Source of the DNA: Butyrivibrio fibrisolvens 16/4
Lineage (GTDB): Bacteria; Bacillota; Clostridia; Lachnospirales; Lachnospiraceae
DNA: 64,000 nucleotides
Direction of reading: 5' to 3'
Assembly (NCBI GenBank): GCA_000209815.1
Contig: FP929036.1
Location: 1,745,906 to 1,809,905 of the forward strand
Positions 27,840 through 35,010 of the stretch are shown piece by piece (the first letter of the stretch is position 1; each line of letters starts with the position of its first letter). Position numbers and translations under genes: made by a program. The notes beneath the pieces are model-generated. The model was given only the letters and a program-made list of their open reading frames with translations, was not told the origin of the DNA and made no database searches.

Positions 27840-27862
27840 GTTGTATCAATCAACATTACAAC
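27840..27862. promoter_or_regulatory. Rrf2 operator copy 3 (GTTGT-N13-ACAAC)
   Basis: The third dyad of identical geometry, starting 4 bases after the -10 box and so over the transcription start. It is 42 bases from copy 2, or four helical turns, allowing two dimers on the same DNA face. Confidence 0.7.
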
Positions 27863-27879
27863 AAATGGAGGTATCAGAA

Positions 27880-28233
27880 ATGTCTAACTATAGTAAGGTA
27901 AGTGTTGCAAGCAATCCGAGAACTGAACTACATGATCAGCTGGGACTTACAGGGGCTGAGATCAGCATCAACCATCTTCCGGCAGGTGCGAGTGTTCCTT
28001 TTGTTCATTATCATAAGACCAATGAAGAGATTTACATCATTCTTTCCGGCAAGGGAAAAGCGGTAGTTGACGGTGAGGATATAGAGCTTTCTGCCGGTGA
28101 TATAGTGCGTATTGCGCCGGATGGGAAAAGACAGTTCTTCGCGGCAGATGATTCTGAGATCAGCTATGCCTGTATCCAGGTGAAGGCAGGTTCTCTTGAA
28201 GCGTATACCGCCGACGATGCAGTAATCGAGTAA
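27880..28233 (+). CDS. Cupin-domain protein
   Basis: A 117-residue single cupin: motif 1 PFVHYHKTNEEIYIILSGKG (His-x-His, Glu ligands) and motif 2 LSAGDIVRIAPDGKRQFFA. A metal-binding beta-barrel, common as quinone or aldehyde stress-related enzymes under Rrf2 or HxlR regulators. TGGAGG precedes ATG 27880. It lies directly behind the Rrf2-controlled promoter and is the regulator's most likely main target. The reaction is unknown. Confidence 0.87.
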   Translation: MSNYSKVSVASNPRTELHDQLGLTGAEISINHLPAGASVPFVHYHKTNEEIYIILSGKGKAVVDGEDIELSAGDIVRIAPDGKRQFFAADDSEISYACIQVKAGSLEAYTADDAVIE

Positions 28234-28245
28234 GTATGAGTTTTA

Positions 28246-28286
28246 AAGTTGTGGGCATTTCTGCAAGCAGATGTCCATAACTTTTT
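28246..28286 (+). terminator. Terminator/attenuator between cupin and radical SAM genes
   Basis: A 13-bp stem, AAGTTGTGGGCAT paired with ATGTCCATAACTT (two G-U pairs), followed by TTTTT. It lies 13 bases after the cupin stop and just before the radical SAM start, so it may lower or separate expression of the downstream pair. Confidence 0.7.
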
Positions 28287-28298
28287 ATGTGGAGAGCT

Positions 28299-28996
28299 AT
28301 GAGTATTTGTATTAAAGATCAGATTCAGAACATGAATCTTGTTATAGGGTGCACTGTTGGATGTCCGTACTGCTATGCCAGAAACAATACGAGGCGTTAT
28401 CACATCATAGATGATTTTGAAAAGCCACAGTTTTTTCAAGGCAAGCTTCGTATGATGGAAAAGAAAAAGCCGCAGAATTTTCTGCTGACCGGTATGAGCG
28501 ATCTCTCGGGCTGGCATGAGGAATGGAGAGAGGAAGTCTTTAAAAGATAGCAGAGAATCCTCAGCACCAGTTTCTTTTTCTTACCAAACGACCGGATTTT
28601 CTGTCTTTTGAAACAGATCTTGATAATGCATGGTTTGGCGTTACAGTTACGAGAAAATCTGAGTTATGGCATATTGATGCACTGCGGAGCAATGTAAGGG
28701 CAAAGCATTATCATGTGACCTTTGAGCCTTTGTTCGATGATCCGGGTAAGGTTGATCTTACAGGCATTGACTGGATTGTGGTGGGAACTATGACAGGTGC
28801 AAAGAGCAGGACTGTTAAAACAGATCCCGGATGGGTTTATTCATTGACAGAACAGGCTCATGAACTGAAAATTCCTGTATTCTGGAAAGAAGATCTTGTT
28901 CCGATTATGGGAGAAGAAATGATACAGGAAATGCCGGATGCTTTTAACAAAGTGTTGGAGGAACAGAGGATATGGAACAACCAGAAATCAAAGTAA
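28299..28996 (+). CDS. Radical SAM mobile pair protein A-like (frameshifted)
   Basis: About 232 residues. CTVGCPYCYAR holds the Cys-x3-Cys-x2-Cys motif that binds the 4Fe-4S cluster. The rest resembles DUF5131/phage Gp37-type radical SAM proteins (LTKRPDFLSFET, NAWFGVTVTRKSE, TFEPLFDD, DWIVVGTMTGAKS). Together with the next gene it fits the radical SAM 'mobile pair' A/B as I remember it from NCBI families. One A missing near 28545 joins the two parts. ATG 28299 has GGAG upstream. The substrate is unknown; DNA or protein repair-like chemistry is possible. Confidence 0.78.
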
Positions 28997-29895
28997 ATCA
29001 TATAGAAACAAAAAGTGTAATGACAAAATCGAATACTCCTATTGGAGGATATTCGGTGAATCCCTATGTGGGGTGCCCCCATGCCTGTAAATACTGCTAT
29101 GCATCTTTTATGAAACGCTTTACAGGGCATACGGAAGAATGGGGAACCTTCATGGATGTGAAAGACTGGCCTGAAATAAAGAATCCTAAGAAGTATGCCG
29201 GCCAGAAGGTGATTATTGGAACAGTTACGGATGGTTATAATCCGCTAGAGGAAACATATAAAAATACAAGAAGACTTCTGGAAGAACTAAAGGACAGTGG
29301 TGCGGACATACTTATCTGCACAAAGTCAGACCTTGTACTAAGAGATCTGGAACTGCTAAAAGAGATCAATGAAAATAGCAGACTTACAGTATCATGGTCA
29401 ATCAATACTCTCGATGAAGAGTTTAAAGATGATATGGATGCGGCAGTAAGCATAGAAAGAAGGCTTGCTGCAATGAAAGAGGTATATGCGGCAGGCATTC
29501 GTACAATTTGCTTCATTTCACCCGTGTTCCCGGGGATTACGGATATAGAGGCAATCATAGACAGGACAAAAGATCAGTGTGACCTTGTATGGCTTGAGAA
29601 TCTGAATCTTCGCGGAGGGTTTAAGGCAGATATCATGAAATACATTTCCGATAAACATCCGGATCTGGTGCCACTGTATGACGAAATCTATAACAAAAAG
29701 AACCGCAGCTATTTTGAAGCACTAGAAAGGAAAGCAGAAGAGCTGGCTAAAAAGTATGATTGCAGGTTTGTTGATAATGAAACTCCGTATGAGAGAGTAG
29801 AAAAAGGACATCCAACAATCGTAGATTACTTTTACCACGAAGAAGTAAGAGGAACTGCCAATAGTGGAAAGAGAAATGTAATACATAATCCTTGA
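28972..29895 (+). CDS. Radical SAM mobile pair protein B-like
   Basis: A 307-residue radical SAM protein with NPYVGCPHACKYCYASF (Cys-x3-Cys-x2-Cys) followed by the partial TIM-barrel (VIIGTVTDGYNPLEETYKNT, DILICTKSDLVLRDLELL, VSWSINTLDEEF). It is close to SplB-related Rv2578c/PA0069-like proteins. ATG 28972 overlaps the end of protein A by 25 bases with GGAGG upstream, so the two are made together. It ends 15 bases before the 204-bp repeat that supplies its terminator. The pair is reported mostly on mobile DNA, in line with the flanking repeats here. Confidence 0.83.
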   Translation: MEQPEIKVNHIETKSVMTKSNTPIGGYSVNPYVGCPHACKYCYASFMKRFTGHTEEWGTFMDVKDWPEIKNPKKYAGQKVIIGTVTDGYNPLEETYKNTRRLLEELKDSGADILICTKSDLVLRDLELLKEINENSRLTVSWSINTLDEEFKDDMDAAVSIERRLAAMKEVYAAGIRTICFISPVFPGITDIEAIIDRTKDQCDLVWLENLNLRGGFKADIMKYISDKHPDLVPLYDEIYNKKNRSYFEALERKAEELAKKYDCRFVDNETPYERVEKGHPTIVDYFYHEEVRGTANSGKRNVIHNP

Positions 29896-29909
29896 TTGAA
29901 GAAAAACCG

Positions 29910-30113
29910 GAAGTTAATCGCAAAAATTCCAGTTTGTCTAACTAAATAAACATATTATAAGGAGCTGGTTTAGCTCCTTTAATTATGCCTGTTATTTCCA
30001 GAACTAAATGCAACAGTAATGTATGTTTTGCTTTTACCTCTATAATGTTGCATTAAGTTTAAGAAATTTGCATTTACATAAAAAAGTTACTCTAAAGTTA
30101 CTAGTACAAAAAG
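29910..30113. repeat. 204-bp interspersed repeat, copy A, with terminator
   Basis: Similar over its full length to 32676-32878 (roughly 80% by eye). It contains GGAGCT...AGCTCC followed by TTTAATT (29961-29983), the terminator of the radical SAM operon, then TTCCAG, the arms AACTAAATGCAA and TTGCATTAAGTT of an imperfect palindrome, and GCATTTACAT with a TTAC-rich end. There is no open frame of note. With the 78-bp repeat and the palindrome at 30285 it makes up the 480-base gap between radical SAM protein B and the IS30 transposase. Confidence 0.7.
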
Positions 30114-30146
30114 CGTCACTTCCAGAGGTAAATGCAAAAAATCCTA

Positions 30147-30224
30147 TATACCATGATTTTACAAAGGTTACTGCAAAAAATGTGGTAGCCTTTTTTAGTT
30201 GACAGGAACGGAAAAATAGTATCT
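30147..30224. repeat. 78-bp perfect direct repeat, right copy
   Basis: Identical to 27216-27293. To its left is TTCCAGAGGTAAATGCAAAA, related to the palindrome family of this region; to its right is unrelated AT-rich sequence. The distance between the copies is 2.85 kb and covers the whole Rrf2/cupin/radical SAM module. Confidence 0.9.
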
Positions 30225-30284
30225 AAGAGCCTTATTTTTCAATATTTAAGCATGCCAAAAAGGCCTTTAACACAAGCTTTCCAG

Positions 30285-30331
30285 AACTTAATGCTAAATG
30301 CCTGGATAGAATCCATATATTGCATTAAGTT
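30285..30331. repeat. Palindromic repeat AACTTAATGC...GCATTAAGTT at the IS30 edge
   Basis: Arms at 30285-30294 and 30322-30331 are exact complements, 27 bases apart, preceded by TTCCAG as in repeats A and B. Its right arm shares three bases with the left inverted repeat of the IS30 element, suggesting that the element went into or beside this palindrome. Confidence 0.55.
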
Positions 30332-31731
30332 CTGCAAACCGATAATTGTGTTATACTTTACTCGAATTAATTTTTATTAATACTCAGGTTTACGCAACAA
30401 CCAAGGCTTTAAAACAACGTCATCACGCTCAATTTTGACAGCATTTAAAGCCTTCAAAAATTCATCACCTAAAAGAAGCTTAGCTAATTCGTATGGGGAT
30501 ACATTATTTAAGCTTTCACGGGGATAATTGTTGATGTGGTTCATCAAAAGATGAATGTCAGATTGGGAAAGGTCATTAAAGCTTTTCCCTTTCGACAGAA
30601 CCTGTCTAATAAACTCATGATTTCTTTCGAGCATCCCTTTTTGCCATGAGCAATAAGGATCGCAGTAAAACAGCTTTGTTTTGATTTCTCCATTTCTATC
30701 ACATTCAATAGCATACGGATTACCAAATTCTGTTCCACGGTCAGCTAAAATGACCTGAAAGAGCTTTTGAAACAGCTCAATTCCAAGCTTATCGCATATG
30801 TCATTTATAGCTTCAATTACGGCCATTTGATTGTGTTCTTTCAGAAGACATATAATCATAAATCCTGATTTACGATGTAGCATTGTCATGAAGCTGTAGC
30901 CGCCTATGGCACCTATCACAGTATCTAATTCCCAAATGTTTAAATCAGGCTTATCCTCAATGAATTTTTGAAAATCATTGTAGGTTCTCTTGAATACAAA
31001 GTCCTGGAAGCTCTTTGGTCGATTTCCGTGGCTATAACGAGGCTTAAATCGGACTTTTCTTGGCATATCTATGTTTCTAGCGGTAAGATAGCAGCGGTCT
31101 ACGTATTCATAGAGTGTACTAGCTGAACAAGGGATTTCATCCTTATGATTTGCATAAATAGTCCTTATAGATTGGCCTTTTAGAAGAAGAGGAGATACTA
31201 AGTTATCAAGTTGTTCCATTTCTTCTGCAGAAAGTGTTATTCCGCCTCTAGACTCTTTAAGCTTATCTTCATATACAATCTGAGCTCGTCTGGCTTGATA
31301 CTTGTATTTAGCAGAAAATGCGCTTATACGGCAAGGATTTTCACTGCAGCCATTGCATACATATGGAGATTTTAGTAGCTTAGGGCAAATGTATGGCTTA
31401 TATTCAGGGCATTTATCGCTGTTACAGTAGTCATCGCAACCGCTACAAGACATATGTCTGCATTTACCACTTTGGCATAAGTTTATGACTGTACATGCAC
31501 CGGCACCAAACTGAAACTCGCATTTCTCTTTAGTGGCAGTATGACAAACATATCGGTTTCTTTGTACTTCACGAACGATAGAAGAGTCAGGCCTGCCAAG
31601 CTTTTGCGCAATCTTATGGATTTTTTCTCCCTTATTTAGTAGATCTTCAATTATAGAACGTTCTTCAAATGTAAGATGTTTATTATTCATGTGATTACCT
31701 CCAAATTCTATAGGTAATCGATTTGCAGAAC
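30329..31731 (-). mobile_element. IS30-family insertion sequence
   Basis: About 1.4 kb with one transposase gene and imperfect terminal inverted repeats: GTTCTGCAAACCGAT at 30329-30343, and the complement of ATCGATTTGCAGAAC at 31717-31731 (14 of 15 match). I could not make out a clear target duplication. The transposase frame is intact, so the element may still be active. Confidence 0.75.
30377..31690 (-). CDS. IS30-family transposase
   Basis: 437 residues. The N-terminal helix-turn-helix (HLTFEERSIIEDLLNKGEKI, IAQKLGRPDSSIVREVQRNR) binds the ends. A Cys-rich insert at residues 50-125 with about fourteen Cys is typical of the long IS30 transposases of Clostridia and probably binds zinc. The DDE integrase core has WELDTVIG (first Asp), ILADRGTEFGNP (second Asp) and GMLERNHEFIRQVL (Glu). 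The length is normal and the frame is whole, unlike many genes in this window. GGAGG precedes the ATG. Confidence 0.92.
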   Translation of the reverse strand: MNNKHLTFEERSIIEDLLNKGEKIHKIAQKLGRPDSSIVREVQRNRYVCHTATKEKCEFQFGAGACTVINLCQSGKCRHMSCSGCDDYCNSDKCPEYKPYICPKLLKSPYVCNGCSENPCRISAFSAKYKYQARRAQIVYEDKLKESRGGITLSAEEMEQLDNLVSPLLLKGQSIRTIYANHKDEIPCSASTLYEYVDRCYLTARNIDMPRKVRFKPRYSHGNRPKSFQDFVFKRTYNDFQKFIEDKPDLNIWELDTVIGAIGGYSFMTMLHRKSGFMIICLLKEHNQMAVIEAINDICDKLGIELFQKLFQVILADRGTEFGNPYAIECDRNGEIKTKLFYCDPYCSWQKGMLERNHEFIRQVLSKGKSFNDLSQSDIHLLMNHINNYPRESLNNVSPYELAKLLLGDEFLKALNAVKIERDDVVLKPWLLRKPEY

Positions 31732-31766
31732 AGTATTAGTATAATTCTAATGAACAAATATTGAAA

Positions 31767-31836
31767 ATATGGTAATTAAAGCTTTATTTAGGCTGTTAAA
31801 TCAACTAAAATAAAGACATTGATAAATCGGCATTTG
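31767..31836 (+). promoter_or_regulatory. Conserved promoter/leader element, copy 3 of 3
   Basis: Almost identical to copy 1: ATGGTAATTAAAGCTTTA, CAACTAAAATAAAGACATTG and ATAAATCGGCATTTG are shared. It begins 36 bases beyond the IS30 right end and drives the membrane-protein genes that follow. Confidence 0.6.
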
Positions 31837-31864
31837 TTAAGCTTGATAAATGAAGGGATAATTG

Positions 31865-32022
31865 ATGGCAAAAAATAACAAAAAGTAACTAACATATTTG
31901 AGGTTATTAGTAGATTACCTGATGTGGAATTTAAACATTCATTTATTCCACCATTATTTTTATTGTGCGGATTTACACCATTCATCATAGATGGAATTGT
32001 TAATAAGTTTTTATGGTATTAA
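31865..32022 (+). CDS. Small hydrophobic protein of unknown function (frameshifted)
   Basis: ATG 31865 follows GAAGGGATAATTG. With one A added to the run at about 31880-31885 the frame reads AKNNKKVTNIFEVISRLPDV and then a hydrophobic stretch (FIPPLFLLCGFTPFIIDGIV) to a stop at 32022, about 52 residues. It overlaps the next frame by 10 bases. Given the error pattern in this window, one further missing T near 32010 would fuse it to the next gene (VNKFFMVLTIC), making a single protein. No family recognised. Confidence 0.45.
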
Positions 32023-32504
32023 CTATATGTATATTTATTTTATGTCCTTTTATTATGCTTATTTCTTTATTTGAAAAAGAAAAGGAATACAAACACATCA
32101 AAATGTTGATGGTATTTGAGAGCGAATTGATAGTAGTTTTAACAATTACTATAAACTTATTAGTCTATTATATTTTTGCTAATCTGTTGATTAACATAGC
32201 AATCACATTGCTTTTCATCGCGTTAAGAATATTTAAAATTTATCGACTTGAGAAAAAAATTGAGGAAAGAACATATGGATATAATATGGATGGAAAGGTT
32301 AACTTATCCATTATTGGATTGGCGAGTTATATCGGTGCTAGATGTGGAATCTCAGCAAATAATGCCACAAATCCAGCAATTAAAAGCGCCTATTTCCTAT
32401 TAATTTTGTTATTAATTGGAAATGTCCTTTTGATTTTATTTGCTGTGGATCCAATTGTTGCTTTTAGGATTAAGCTTAGAGAGAAAAATAAAGCGATGAA
32501 TTAA
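32013..32504 (+). CDS. Membrane protein of unknown function
   Basis: 163 residues with about four hydrophobic helices (VLTICIFILCPFIMLISLF at the start; two adjacent helices at residues 35-75; YFLLILLLIGNVLLILFAVD near the end) and a loop with many Asn and Gly residues (ARCGISANNATNPAIKSA). I do not recognise the family. It probably belongs with the frames before and after it, either as three overlapping genes or as parts of one gene broken by missing bases. Confidence 0.55.
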   Translation: MVLTICIFILCPFIMLISLFEKEKEYKHIKMLMVFESELIVVLTITINLLVYYIFANLLINIAITLLFIALRIFKIYRLEKKIEERTYGYNMDGKVNLSIIGLASYIGARCGISANNATNPAIKSAYFLLILLLIGNVLLILFAVDPIVAFRIKLREKNKAMN

Positions 32505-32655
32505 TGGCAGAACCAAAATTTAGTGATGAATACTTCCAGAAAGTAATTACTTTATTTCGGTAAAAGAGGACGTTGAGGAAGAGACAATTATGCTATCCAA
32601 GGAGATTACAGAAATAATAAGAAAACATGTTGATAATTCAAGTTTGTTGGGATGA
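32504..32655 (+). CDS. Small acidic protein, possible continuation of the preceding gene (frameshifted)
   Basis: ATG 32504 overlaps the stop of the previous gene (TAATG). With one T added near 32558 it reads MAEPKFSDEYFQKVITLFSV, then KEDVEEETIMLSKEITEII and a stop at 32655, about 50 residues, rich in Glu and Lys and likely helical. One extra T at 32501 would instead make it the cytoplasmic tail of the membrane protein. Unknown function. Confidence 0.4.
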
Positions 32656-32675
32656 TGCGATAGTCAGTTCTATCT

Positions 32676-32878
32676 GAAGTTAATCGCATAATTCAAATTT
32701 GTCTGGCTAAATAAACATATTATAAGGGGCTGTTCAGTTCAATCAGCTCCTTTAATTTTACCTATTATTTCCAGTACTAAATGCAACATCGATATATGTT
32801 TTGTTTTTACCTGTAGAAACTTGCATTAACTTCAAGAAATTTGCATTTACATTAAAAAGTTACGTTTAGTACAAAAAG
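32676..32878. repeat. 204-bp interspersed repeat, copy B, with terminator
   Basis: The counterpart of 29910-30113, again placed just after an operon end (20 bases after the stop at 32655). The terminator is GGGGCT...AGCTCC followed by TTTAATTTT (32727-32758). The palindrome arms are less well kept (TACTAAATGCAA / TTGCATTAACTT). A short direct duplication, AAGAGAGTAGT, follows it at 32876-32900. With the inverted repeat at 32912 this accounts for the 377-base gap before the recombinase gene. Confidence 0.7.
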
Positions 32879-32911
32879 AGAGTAGTAAAAGAGAGTAGTA
32901 TTTTGCTAATC

Positions 32912-32947
32912 TATCTATCGGTTAAATATCTGTTTTTCCGATAGATA
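32912..32947. promoter_or_regulatory. Perfect 10-bp inverted repeat before the recombinase gene (operator or Xer site)
   Basis: TATCTATCGG (32912-32921) and CCGATAGATA (32938-32947) are exact complements over a 16-base T-rich spacer. It abuts the -35 box of the recombinase promoter. It includes TTTTTCCGA (32933-32941), which recalls one arm of the streptococcal difSL site as I remember it. Confidence 0.55.
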
Positions 32948-32976
32948 TTGCCAAAAGAACTAAGAAGTACTATAAT
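32948..32976 (+). promoter_or_regulatory. Promoter of the recombinase gene
   Basis: TTGCCA (32948-32953), 17-base spacer, TATAAT (32971-32976). The leader of about 50 bases ends with GGAGG at 33024-33028. Confidence 0.7.
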
Positions 32977-33032
32977 ATTTATATAGAAATAAACCGCGTA
33001 TTTACAAGGTTTTTATTACATTTGGAGGTTTT

Positions 33033-34096
33033 ATGGGTAAGGACTCTCATTTTTACAAAGATAAAAACAAAATTTAAAATTAAAGTTACGTGAACTTGAA
33101 TCTCAGCTTCCAAAGCCTGCTTTAGATTTCATTCAATCAAAGGAACAAAATGCTCAGCCTAGCTCATTGATTTCATATTGCTATGATCTACTTACGTTCT
33201 TTCGATTTTTACAGCAGTCTAACCCTACAATTGCAGGTTCGGACCTCAAAAAAATTGATTACGACTTCCTTAATAAAATCACCCCAGATGACATTGAGGA
33301 ATATAAACGTTACTTAGAGTTAAATACTATAGGTGAACAACACGAAAACGGCAAAAAGGCAATTGCACGTAAATTATCGCCACTTAGAGGTATGTATAAA
33401 TATCTAATGGTTCGTGAATACGTATCCAAAGATCCTACACAGCTTGTAGACCTTCCACATATTAAAAAGGATAAAAATATTGTTCGTATGAACAATTATG
33501 AGGTCCAAGCCATATTGACGGCTATTGATGAAGGAAACGCCTTTTATTCCGAGCGCCAAAGGAAATACAATCAAAAAACTCGTGGCCGTGATTTAGCCAT
33601 ATTAACACTTATGTTAAACACAGGCATCCGTGTCAGCGAATGCAATGGCCTTGATTTAACTGATGTTGATTTTAATGTTAATTCTTTAACAATCGTTAGA
33701 AAGGGTGGCGGACAGGATATCATCTACTTCAATGATGAAGTTGCTACTGTTTTGAAGGAATATATTAATGGGGAACGAGAATATATTAATCCAAGAGACG
33801 GTCACGAAGCTGCACTCTTCTATTCATTGCAGGGAAAGAGAATTAGCGTTGATGCTATAGAAAATCTGGTGAAAAAATATGCTAAGCTAGTAGTTCCTAA
33901 TAAGAAAATCACTCCACATAAGCTAAGAAGTACTTATGGTACTGCTTTATACCGTGAAACAGGCGATATTCGCCTTGTTGCAGATGTTTTAGGTCACGAA
34001 AATATAAATACTACTATAGACTACTACGCTGCTATCGAGGACGAACATAAGCGTCAGGCAAGAAACGCAGTAGACTTTAGTAGAAAAGATAACTAA
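33033..34096 (+). CDS. Tyrosine recombinase, XerS/XerC-like (frameshifted at the N-terminus)
   Basis: A site-specific recombinase of about 354 residues. The N-terminal core-binding domain starts MGKDSHFYKDKNKNLKLKL once one A is added near 33076; without it only 33167-34096 is open. The catalytic domain has TGIRVSECNGLDL (first Arg), the Lys hairpin VRKGGGQ, HKLRSTYGT (His-x-x-Arg), LGHENINTTIDYY (His and nucleophile Tyr). Length and layout resemble the single chromosome-dimer resolvase XerS of streptococci more than phage integrases. It is convergent with rluD, the stop codons overlapping by four bases. Confidence 0.82.
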
Positions 34097-35010
34097 ATAA
34101 TTGTCTTTCTATATTTAGTTAATAGCTCTTCAAAATAAGCAGGCAATGGAGCATTTACCTCCACGTATTCACCTGTAGTAGGCTGTACAAATCCTAAGGT
34201 CTGGGCATGTAATGTTTGACCCTCCAAGCCTTTTACAGGCTTTCCATATACATCATCCCCTAAAAGTGGATGGCCTATATGAGCCATATGAACACGTATC
34301 TGATGGGTACGGCCAGTTTCCAATTTAAACTGTACATAGGAGAAGCCCTTATATTGCTCTAAAACAGTGTAATGAGTGATTGCTTCTCTTCCATCGCTTA
34401 CTACAGCCATCTTCTTTCTATCTTTAGGATTTCGGCCTATATTAGCGTTTATAGTGCCTTCCTCCTCCTTGAAATTGCCTACTACAATTCCCTTATATAT
34501 ACGATTTACAGAATGTACCTTTATCTGTGCAGCTATATCATTATGAGCCTTATCATTCTTACAAACCAACAAAGAGCCTGTTGTATTCATATCGATTCGA
34601 TGAACAATTCCTGGACGAATCTCTCCATTAATTCCAGATAAAGAATCCTTGCAATGATACATAAGAGCATTTACTAAAGTACCAGAATAATGACCAGGAG
34701 CAGGATGTACCACCATCCCCTTAGGCTTGTTTACTACGATAACATCTGAATCTTCATATAGAATATCAATAGGAATATCCTCAGGTAAAATATCTATTTC
34801 CTTAACTGGTTCTATACTAACAATTATTTCATCACCAAGCTTGGTTTGATATTTTGATTTAATCTGTTTTCCATTCACTAAAACAAAGCCATTATCAATT
34901 GCTTTTTGATAATAGCTTCGTGATTTTTCAGGAAGTGCAGCCGCTAGATATTTATCTATGCGAATACCTTCATCTGATGGTTCTTCAATTATGATAGTAA
35001 ATTCATCCAT
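34093..35010 (-). CDS. rluD: 23S rRNA pseudouridine synthase, RluD type
   Basis: 305 residues with an S4 RNA-binding domain (RIDKYLAAALPEKSRSYYQK, residues 15-65) and the RluA-type catalytic domain with HRIDMNTTGSLLV holding the active-site Asp, plus GRTHQIRVHMAHIGHPLLGD. It converts uridines of helix 69 in 23S rRNA to pseudouridine. It overlaps the stop of lspA by one base, the normal lspA-rluD pair of Firmicutes, and is the last gene of the minus-strand block. Confidence 0.9.
   Translation of the reverse strand: MDEFTIIIEEPSDEGIRIDKYLAAALPEKSRSYYQKAIDNGFVLVNGKQIKSKYQTKLGDEIIVSIEPVKEIDILPEDIPIDILYEDSDVIVVNKPKGMVVHPAPGHYSGTLVNALMYHCKDSLSGINGEIRPGIVHRIDMNTTGSLLVCKNDKAHNDIAAQIKVHSVNRIYKGIVVGNFKEEEGTINANIGRNPKDRKKMAVVSDGREAITHYTVLEQYKGFSYVQFKLETGRTHQIRVHMAHIGHPLLGDDVYGKPVKGLEGQTLHAQTLGFVQPTTGEYVEVNAPLPAYFEELLTKYRKTII

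Noticed and set aside
31788-31988. Minus-strand 66-residue frame next to the IS30 element
   Set aside because: It runs through the shared leader element and the antisense of the small hydrophobic gene; no ribosome binding site.
33033-34096. Phage- or ICE-type integrase with attachment sites
   Set aside because: The sequence is nearer to XerS/XerC, no excisionase or relaxase is nearby, and the downstream side is conserved housekeeping DNA.
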